A DNA stretch of 64,000 bases, taken from contig NZ_JARWOP010000377.1 of the NCBI RefSeq assembly GCF_029868745.1, forward strand, positions 1 through 64,000. Reading direction: 5' to 3'. Source of the DNA: Nocardia wallacei. GTDB lineage: Bacteria > Actinomycetota > Actinomycetes > Mycobacteriales > Mycobacteriaceae. Below, one piece after another: positions 58,350-64,000 of the stretch (positions are counted from its first letter, which is position 1; every line of letters starts with the position of its first letter). The translations under genes were made by a program, and so were the position numbers. The notes beneath the pieces are model-generated. The model saw nothing but the letters and a program-made list of their open reading frames with translations, did no database searches and was not told the origin of the DNA.

Positions 58350-61136
58350 CTATCCCGAGTTCCGCAGCGCCGTGGCCAGGCCGTTCATGGTGAGCAGGAT
58401 GCCGCGTTCCACCAGTTCCGAGTCGTCGCCCGCGCGCCGACGCCGTAGTAGCTCGACCTGCATCTGGTTCAGCGGTTCCAGGTAGGGGAAGCGGTTGCGG
58501 ATCGACTCGGCCAGGGCCGGGTTGTCGGCGAGCAGTTGATCACTGCCGGTGACGGCGGCGTGCATGCGGGCGGTGCGGTCGAATTCGTCGCGGATCATGC
58601 CGAAGATGGTGTCGCGCAACGTCGTATCCTCCACCAGCTCTGCGTAGCGGGCGGCGATGTCCAGGTCGGCCTTGGCCATCACCTGCGCCAGGTTCGACAT
58701 CACCGTGCGGAAGAACGGCCACCGCCGATACAGGTCGGACAGCGTGGCGAGGCGCTGCGGGTCGTCGCCCACCCACTGCTCGATCGCCGAACCCGTGCCG
58801 TACCAGCCGGGCAGCATCACTCGCGACTGACTCCAAGCCATCACCCACGGGATCGCGCGCAGGTCACTGACCGAACTGGTCGGCTTTCTGGAGGCGGGGC
58901 GACTGCCCAGATTGAGGTCGGCCACCTCGGCGATCGGGGTGGACGCGCGGAAATAGTCGACGAAACCGGGTGTGTCGTGCACCAGCCGGGCGTACGCCTG
59001 CCGCGCCAGCTCGGCCAGCTCGTCGAACAGGTCGTAGGCCGGTTCGGCGTCCGCGCCCAAGCCCTCGACGTCCAGCAGCGTGGATTCCAGCGTGCCCGCG
59101 ACCAGGGCCTCCAGGTTGCGATGCGCGGTGCCGCGCTCGGCGTACTTGGTGGAGATCACCTCGCCCTGCTCGGTGAGGCGCAGCGAGCCCCGCACCGCGC
59201 CGGCCGGTTGGGCGAGGATGGCGTCGTAACTGCGGCCACCGCCGCGACCGACCGTGCCGCCGCGACCGTGGAACAGCCGCAACCGGATGCCGGTCTTGCG
59301 CGCCGCCTCCACCAGATCGAGTTCGGCGCGGTACAGCGCCCAGTTGGCGGCGAGGTAGCCGCCGTCCTTGTTGGAATCGGAGTATCCGAGCATGACCTCC
59401 TGCTGCATGCCGCGCGCCGCGACCAGCCGGTGGTAGGCCGGCACCTCCAGCGCGGCGACCAGGGTGTCGGCGCCCTGCCGCAGGTCGTCGATGGTTTCGA
59501 ACAGCGGCACCACGCCGGTCGGGCTGGTCGGCGGAGTGTCCGCGTCGCCCGGGTCGAGGATGCCGGATTCCTTCAGCAGCAGCGCGGCCTCCAGTACGTC
59601 GCTGACCGAGGTGCACATGCTGATGATCGAATTGGGCACGGTGTCGGGACCGAGATCGTCGAGGGCCGCTTTCGCCGCGCGCAGGACGCCGAGTTCCTTC
59701 GCGGCCAGCTCGCTGAGTCGTGCCGTCGGTCCGAGGAGCGGGCGGCGGGTGCTCAGTTCCGCGGCCAGCAGTTCGACGCGCTGCGGCTCGGGCAGGCTCG
59801 CGTAGTCCGGATGCACTCCCGCCCAGGCGAGCAGTTCCGCGACCACCTGTTCGTGCACCTCGGAGTTCTGGCGCATGTCCAGGCCCTGCAGATGGAAGCC
59901 GAAAGTCTCGACCGCGCCGCGCAATCCGGCGAGACGGTCGTCGGCGAGCAGCCCGTCGCCGGAGGCTCGCATCGAGGCGTCGACGGTGTTCAGGTCGTCG
60001 AGCAGTTCCTGTGGGAGGGTGTAGGGCCGGGCTGTGCGTTGCGCGGCCCGGTCGTCTACTGGCCCGACGCCTTCGCCCGGTACCTCACCCAGCGCTCGGA
60101 GCGCGGTGGCCGTCAGCCGCGCCCGGATGCCGCGCAGTGCCCGCCGGTACGGTTCGTCGGCGCGCTGCGGGGAATCGTCGAAACCGGCGTCGGTCAGTTC
60201 CGCCAGCTCGGGGGTGATCGGCACCAGACGCGCCGATTGTGACAGCGACTTCTCCAGTCCCACAAGCTCTTTCAGATAGTGACCGATCGCCACGGCACCC
60301 GCGCGATGGGTGGCGCGGTGTACCACCTCGGCGGTGACGTTGGGATTCCCGTCGCGGTCGCCGCCGATCCAGGAGCCCGGGCGCAAGATGGGGCGGCCGA
60401 GCAGGTCGCGACCGGGCCAGCGGGCGCGCAGCGCGTCGCGGACCTCGGCGTTGATGCGCGGGATGACCTCGAGCAGGGTCAGGTCGTAGTAGCGCAGGCC
60501 CACCTCGATCTCGTCCTGAATACGCAGACGCGCCAACCGGATCAGGGCGGTGCGCCACAGCAGCAGGATCTGGCGGCGGAGCTGGGTGTCGATCTCGGCG
60601 TACTCCGGCTCCGCCGCGGTGTAGCGCTGGCGGCGGCGCATCAGTTCGGTGATGCGGGCCTGCACATCGAAGACCGTGCGGCGGCGCGTCTCGGTGGGAT
60701 GAGCGGTGATCACGGGCGACATCAGCGCGTCGGACAGCAGCTCGGCCACCGCGTCGCCGTCGGGCCGGGCGGCGTCGAGCTTGCGGTAGGTGGCGGCGAG
60801 GCTGGACTCCTGCGGCGGCTCCCCCGCCGCGACGTGCACCGCGCGCCGGCGGTCGCGCTGCAGGTCTTCGGCCAGGTTGGCCAGCAGGAGGAAGTGACTG
60901 AAGGCCCGGATCAACGGCAGGGCCACGCGAATGTCGGTGTCGCGCAACATATCCGCGACTGCACTGCGCTCCACTTCGGACCGGCGCACCCGGAACGCCT
61001 CCACCCGGACCTGTTCGATGAGGTCGAACACCTCGGGGCCCTCGTGGTCGCGAATCGTCTCGCCCAAGACGGCACCCAGGAAACGGATGTCGTCCCGCAG
61101 TGGCGCGGTGGCAGCCTCGATCTGATCTTCGCGCAT
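58350..61136 (-). CDS. ppc: phosphoenolpyruvate carboxylase
   Basis: The product has 928 residues from ATG 61136; ATG 61154 is also possible. The family landmarks are present: SPVITAHPTETRRRTVFD with the catalytic His, RLARLRI(Q)DEIEVGLRY, FHGRGGTVGRGGG for bicarbonate/PEP handling, GYSDSNKDGGYLAANWAL and RAIPWVMAWSQSRVMLPGWYGTG near the C-terminus. It fixes bicarbonate onto PEP to give oxaloacetate, refilling the TCA cycle. It is convergent with sigB, separated by three stem-loops. The aspartate/acetyl-CoA regulatory residues were not traced. Confidence 0.95.
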   Translation of the reverse strand: MREDQIEAATAPLRDDIRFLGAVLGETIRDHEGPEVFDLIEQVRVEAFRVRRSEVERSAVADMLRDTDIRVALPLIRAFSHFLLLANLAEDLQRDRRRAVHVAAGEPPQESSLAATYRKLDAARPDGDAVAELLSDALMSPVITAHPTETRRRTVFDVQARITELMRRRQRYTAAEPEYAEIDTQLRRQILLLWRTALIRLARLRIQDEIEVGLRYYDLTLLEVIPRINAEVRDALRARWPGRDLLGRPILRPGSWIGGDRDGNPNVTAEVVHRATHRAGAVAIGHYLKELVGLEKSLSQSARLVPITPELAELTDAGFDDSPQRADEPYRRALRGIRARLTATALRALGEVPGEGVGPVDDRAAQRTARPYTLPQELLDDLNTVDASMRASGDGLLADDRLAGLRGAVETFGFHLQGLDMRQNSEVHEQVVAELLAWAGVHPDYASLPEPQRVELLAAELSTRRPLLGPTARLSELAAKELGVLRAAKAALDDLGPDTVPNSIISMCTSVSDVLEAALLLKESGILDPGDADTPPTSPTGVVPLFETIDDLRQGADTLVAALEVPAYHRLVAARGMQQEVMLGYSDSNKDGGYLAANWALYRAELDLVEAARKTGIRLRLFHGRGGTVGRGGGRSYDAILAQPAGAVRGSLRLTEQGEVISTKYAERGTAHRNLEALVAGTLESTLLDVEGLGADAEPAYDLFDELAELARQAYARLVHDTPGFVDYFRASTPIAEVADLNLGSRPASRKPTSSVSDLRAIPWVMAWSQSRVMLPGWYGTGSAIEQWVGDDPQRLATLSDLYRRWPFFRTVMSNLAQVMAKADLDIAARYAELVEDTTLRDTIFGMIRDEFDRTARMHAAVTGSDQLLADNPALAESIRNRFPYLEPLNQMQVELLRRRRAGDDSELVERGILLTMNGLATALRNSG

Positions 61137-61348
61137 AGGGCCAGTATCGACCATCGGCGCCCGGGCACCAGGGTGGCACCGGTCACGCCGGGATGGCGGG
61201 GCCGCGCGCTGTGGACTCGAGCACCGATATGCCCCGCAATAGCCGGTGGCGACCCGCGGGTTCCGCAAGCGTGCGAGCCGTCATCGTTCGCGGCTATGCG
61301 GCCGGCGTCGGCGCCCTTGGTTTCAGTGCGGGCGAGGTTCGGTGCGGG
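61137..61348. other. 212-base gap between ppc and the acyltransferase
   Basis: No gene is seen here. It holds the ppc promoter for the minus-strand gene and the 3' end of the upstream acyltransferase. Nothing palindromic stood out. Confidence 0.35.
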
Positions 61349-64000
61349 TTAGGCCAGGCGGCGGGGGCCTATGTCGAAGCGGCTGGGTTCGGGGCCGATT
61401 CTGGCTCGGGCGTAGAGGATTTCGGCGCCTCGGGGGGAGGCGAGGATTGGTTCTACGGAGAGTTCGCGGATTTCGGGGTGGTCGTCGCAGAGTGCTGAGA
61501 TGCGTTGGGCCAGTTCGGCGAGGGCTGGTTTGTCGACCGGTTCGCCGATGGTCTTTCCCGGGACTCCGGTCTGTCCGTCCAGCAGGGGGGCGGCACGCGG
61601 CGCGTCTATGAGGGCGACCGACTCGGCCTCGGTGAGCGGGAGGGCGCGGTAGACGCGGTCGCCGAGCAGGTCGATGATGGTGCCCGAGAGGCCGAAGCTG
61701 ATCACCGAGCCGAAGGACGGGTCGTCCTGTACCCGCAGGACACACCCCACGCCCTTGGTCGCCATGCGCTGGATGTGCACCACCTCGTTGCCGGAGACCT
61801 CGGCCAGGTCGGTGTAGCCGCGCCGCACCGCGGAGGGCCGCCACAGGTCCAGGCGCACGCCGGTCAGGTCGGGGCGGTTGCGCCACAGTTCGCCGGTCGC
61901 CTTCGCCGCCACCGGATATCCCAGCTCCGCGGCCGCATGCTCGGCACCGTCCTCGTCGCGCACCTCGCGGAATTCGACCACCCGGATGCCGTAGCAGGCC
62001 AGCAGGTCGACCGCCTCGAGGTCGCCGAGCCAATGCCCCTCGGGCGCGCGGGACATCCACTCCCCCACCAGATTCCGGGCGCGTTCGGTGTCCACGTCGG
62101 CGGGTCGCACGATGAGCGAGGCGGGCCGGGTGCGCCAGTCGGCGTAGCGGCGCACCCGCGCCAGTGCCCGCGCGGCCCGCTCGGGATCCGGATACGACGG
62201 GATCGACCCGTGCTCCACGGTGCCGCCCGCGCCCCGGACCGTGAGCAGATTCGGCATGCCGTGATCGGCGACGAACGTGGTGAGCACCGGTTTCGTGCCC
62301 GTCTGCGCGCCGGTGCGGATCGCCTCCGCGTAGGCCGTCACCGACACCGGGACCGGCGGCGCGAAGATCACGATCACCGCGTCGGTATCGGGCGAATCCA
62401 TCGCCGCCGCCACCGCCGTCAGAAAATCGGCGGGCGCGGCCTGCGGTCCCAGATCGGTCGGGGCGCGCACGGCCAGTCCCTCGCCGCGGGCCGCGTCGAC
62501 CGCCAGCCAGCCCAGTGCGGCGCTGTTGCCGATCACCGCGAGCCGCGGACCGCTCGGCAGCGGCTGGTAGGCCAGCAGCATCGCGCAGTCGAACAGTTCG
62601 GAGATGGTGTCCACCTGCACGATTCCCGCCTGGGCGAACAGGTCGCGTTCCACCGAGCGTTCCAGCGCGCTGACCGGGACCGTGCGAGTGGCGTTGCGGC
62701 CGCTGCTGACGGCCACGATGGGTTTGCTGCGCGCCACCCGCCGCGCGATCCGGGAGAATTTGCGCGGATTGCCGAAGGTCTCCAGATACAGCAGCACCAC
62801 ATCGGTGTCCGGGTCGGTATCCCAGTACTGCAGCAGGTCGTTGCCGGAGACGTCGGCGCGGTTGCCGGCGGAGACGAAGGTCGACAGGCCCAGTTTGCGG
62901 GCGGCCGCCTCGCCCAGGATGGCCGCGCCCAGCGGGCCGGACTGGCAGAAGAACCCGACCCGGCCGCGGCCGGGCAGCACCGAGGCCAGCGTGGCGTTCA
63001 GCGACACCGCGGGATCGGTATTGGCGATGCCCAGCGCGCTCGGGCCCACGACGCGCATGCCGTGCCCGCGCACCGCGTCGACCAGATCGCGTTCCGCGGC
63101 GAATCCGGCCGGGCCGGTCTCGGAGAATCCGGCGGTGAGCACGACCAGGCCCTTGACCCCCTTGGCCATACAGTCGTCGAGGACCGACTGGATCTCGGTG
63201 GCGGGCACGGCCACGACCGCCAGGTCGACCTCGTCGGGGATGTCGCGCACCGTCGCGTAAGCGCGCACCCCGCGCACCGAACCGCGATTCGGATTGACCG
63301 GGTACACCGGCCCTTGGAACACCCCCGACAGCAGATTCGCCAGCACCGCGCCGCCGACTCGCCCCGCGGACGGAGTGGCGCCGATGACCGCCACGGATCC
63401 CGGGCTGAGCAGATTGCCGACGCTGCGCGCCTCGGAGGCCCGCTCGCGCGAATCCCGCACCGACAGCAGCGCCTCGGTCGGATCGATCGCGAATTCCAGA
63501 TGCAGCACCGAACCATCGCGGCTGCGCTGCACCTGGTAGCCCGCGTCGCGGAACACCGTCACCATCGCGTTGTTCTCCGCCAGCACCTCGGCGACGAAGG
63601 TCGCGATGTCGTTCTCGGCGGCCGCACCGGCCAGGTGCTCGAGCAGGATCGAGCCCAGCCCGCGGCCCTGATGGCCGTCGGCCACCACGAACGCAACCTC
63701 GGCCGCGCGCGGCCCGTCCCGATCCGACAGCAGTTCATAGCGTCCGACTGCGATGATGGTCTCGCCCAGTTCGACTACCAGACCGACCCGATCGCGGTAG
63801 TCGACGTGGGTGGTGCGGTACAGGTCCTTCGGCGTCATGCGCGGGTACGGGCCGAAGTACCGCAGGTAGCGCGTGCGGTCGGAGAGACCGGAGTGGAACC
63901 GCTGCAACGCCTCGGCGTCGGCCGGGGTGATCGGGCGCAGGCGCACGACGCCGCCGTCGGCCGCCAGCACGTCGGCCACCCAGTGCTGCGGCGGAGGCGG
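61349..64000 (-). CDS. GNAT-acyl-CoA-synthetase-like lysine acyltransferase (Pat type), partial
   Basis: At least 883 residues are visible; the frame stays open to the right edge, reading PPPPQHWVADVLAADGG before the first possible start codon at 63979, so the true start is outside. The N-terminal GNAT domain (residues about 10-165) has the acyl-CoA loop DGHQGRGLGSILLEHL. An ADP-forming acyl-CoA synthetase-like region follows (SVAVIGATPSAGRVG, NRADVSGNDLLQYW, HGMPNLLTV and an ATP-grasp-like end). This is the domain set of protein lysine acetyltransferases such as Salmonella Pat and actinobacterial PatA, which acetylate acyl-CoA synthetases. In those enzymes the GNAT is often C-terminal; here it is N-terminal, as in bifunctional GNAT/CoA-ligase homologues. 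It is convergent to no gene in view. Confidence 0.88.
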   Translation of the reverse strand, partial: PPPPQHWVADVLAADGGVVRLRPITPADAEALQRFHSGLSDRTRYLRYFGPYPRMTPKDLYRTTHVDYRDRVGLVVELGETIIAVGRYELLSDRDGPRAAEVAFVVADGHQGRGLGSILLEHLAGAAAENDIATFVAEVLAENNAMVTVFRDAGYQVQRSRDGSVLHLEFAIDPTEALLSVRDSRERASEARSVGNLLSPGSVAVIGATPSAGRVGGAVLANLLSGVFQGPVYPVNPNRGSVRGVRAYATVRDIPDEVDLAVVAVPATEIQSVLDDCMAKGVKGLVVLTAGFSETGPAGFAAERDLVDAVRGHGMRVVGPSALGIANTDPAVSLNATLASVLPGRGRVGFFCQSGPLGAAILGEAAARKLGLSTFVSAGNRADVSGNDLLQYWDTDPDTDVVLLYLETFGNPRKFSRIARRVARSKPIVAVSSGRNATRTVPVSALERSVERDLFAQAGIVQVDTISELFDCAMLLAYQPLPSGPRLAVIGNSAALGWLAVDAARGEGLAVRAPTDLGPQAAPADFLTAVAAAMDSPDTDAVIVIFAPPVPVSVTAYAEAIRTGAQTGTKPVLTTFVADHGMPNLLTVRGAGGTVEHGSIPSYPDPERAARALARVRRYADWRTRPASLIVRPADVDTERARNLVGEWMSRAPEGHWLGDLEAVDLLACYGIRVVEFREVRDEDGAEHAAAELGYPVAAKATGELWRNRPDLTGVRLDLWRPSAVRRGYTDLAEVSGNEVVHIQRMATKGVGCVLRVQDDPSFGSVISFGLSGTIIDLLGDRVYRALPLTEAESVALIDAPRAAPLLDGQTGVPGKTIGEPVDKPALAELAQRISALCDDHPEIRELSVEPILASPRGAEILYARARIGPEPSRFDIGPRRLA

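Noticed and set aside
1..64000. CRISPR arrays, insertion sequences, integrase genes and rRNA/tRNA genes
   Set aside because: No spaced direct-repeat arrays, transposase or integrase motifs, terminal inverted repeats with target duplications, or cloverleaf structures were recognised on reading both strands.

Overview
The window is high-GC actinobacterial DNA, most likely from Nocardia or a close mycolata relative. The evidence is an MbtI-type salicylate synthase, an IrtAB/YbtPQ-type transporter pair, a DesA3-like desaturase, class 2 lipase-like and TAP-like secreted hydrolases, WXG100/CpnT-like type VII substrates, SigB, DUF3039 and DUF3099. The assignment rests on gene content only; no rRNA or tRNA gene was seen.

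Region 1 (1-12.1 kb) is the right-hand part of a salicylate-capped metallophore cluster. A divergently transcribed NRPS (carrier protein, heterocyclization, adenylation; cut by the window edge) faces a four-gene operon: O-methyltransferase, cytochrome P450, flavin-dependent halogenase-like enzyme and salicylate synthase. Convergent to that operon are two coupled ABC half-transporters of the siderophore-importer class. The NRPS/methyltransferase promoter region and the transporter promoter share an AT-rich dyad element resembling a Zur/Fur-family box rather than an IdeR iron box. Together this suggests a Zur-controlled, coelibactin-like zinc metallophore pathway with an added halogenase.

Region 2 (12.2-15.7 kb) holds a small DUF1579-like protein, a PucR-type regulator and a DesA3-like desaturase. 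Region 3 (15.7-22.6 kb) is an accessory type VII/polymorphic-toxin locus. A 1487-residue protein combines a CpnT-like helical N-terminus, a kinase-fold domain, about six FHA modules and a C-terminal HExxH zincin. It has a small overlapping downstream gene and a divergent WXG100 protein whose C-terminal domain looks like a zincin with both histidines replaced.

Region 4 (22.7-33.5 kb) carries regulators with their targets: SDR; hydrolase/HxlR; PadR with two DUF1048 genes; a TipA-like MerR; and a two-component system. It also holds debris of a PhyH dioxygenase and an FAD oxidase. Region 5 (33.5-36.3 kb) is a three-gene zinc-ribbon/membrane cassette sharing an IGGDV motif. Region 6 (36.9-50.8 kb) mixes intact genes (MerR, Tat-exported flavin oxidoreductase, diguanylate cyclase, lipase, TetR, HxlR, aldo-keto reductase) with at least five decayed genes (hydroxylase, formyltransferase, TIR, GFA, a frameshifted unknown). 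It looks like a recombining, decaying zone.

Region 7 (51-64 kb) is core-like: CsbD, DUF3039, DUF3099, an MFS permease, a VOC protein, a GlxA-type regulator, a methyltransferase, SigB behind an ECF-type promoter, phosphoenolpyruvate carboxylase and a GNAT/acyl-CoA-synthetase-like lysine acyltransferase cut by the right edge.
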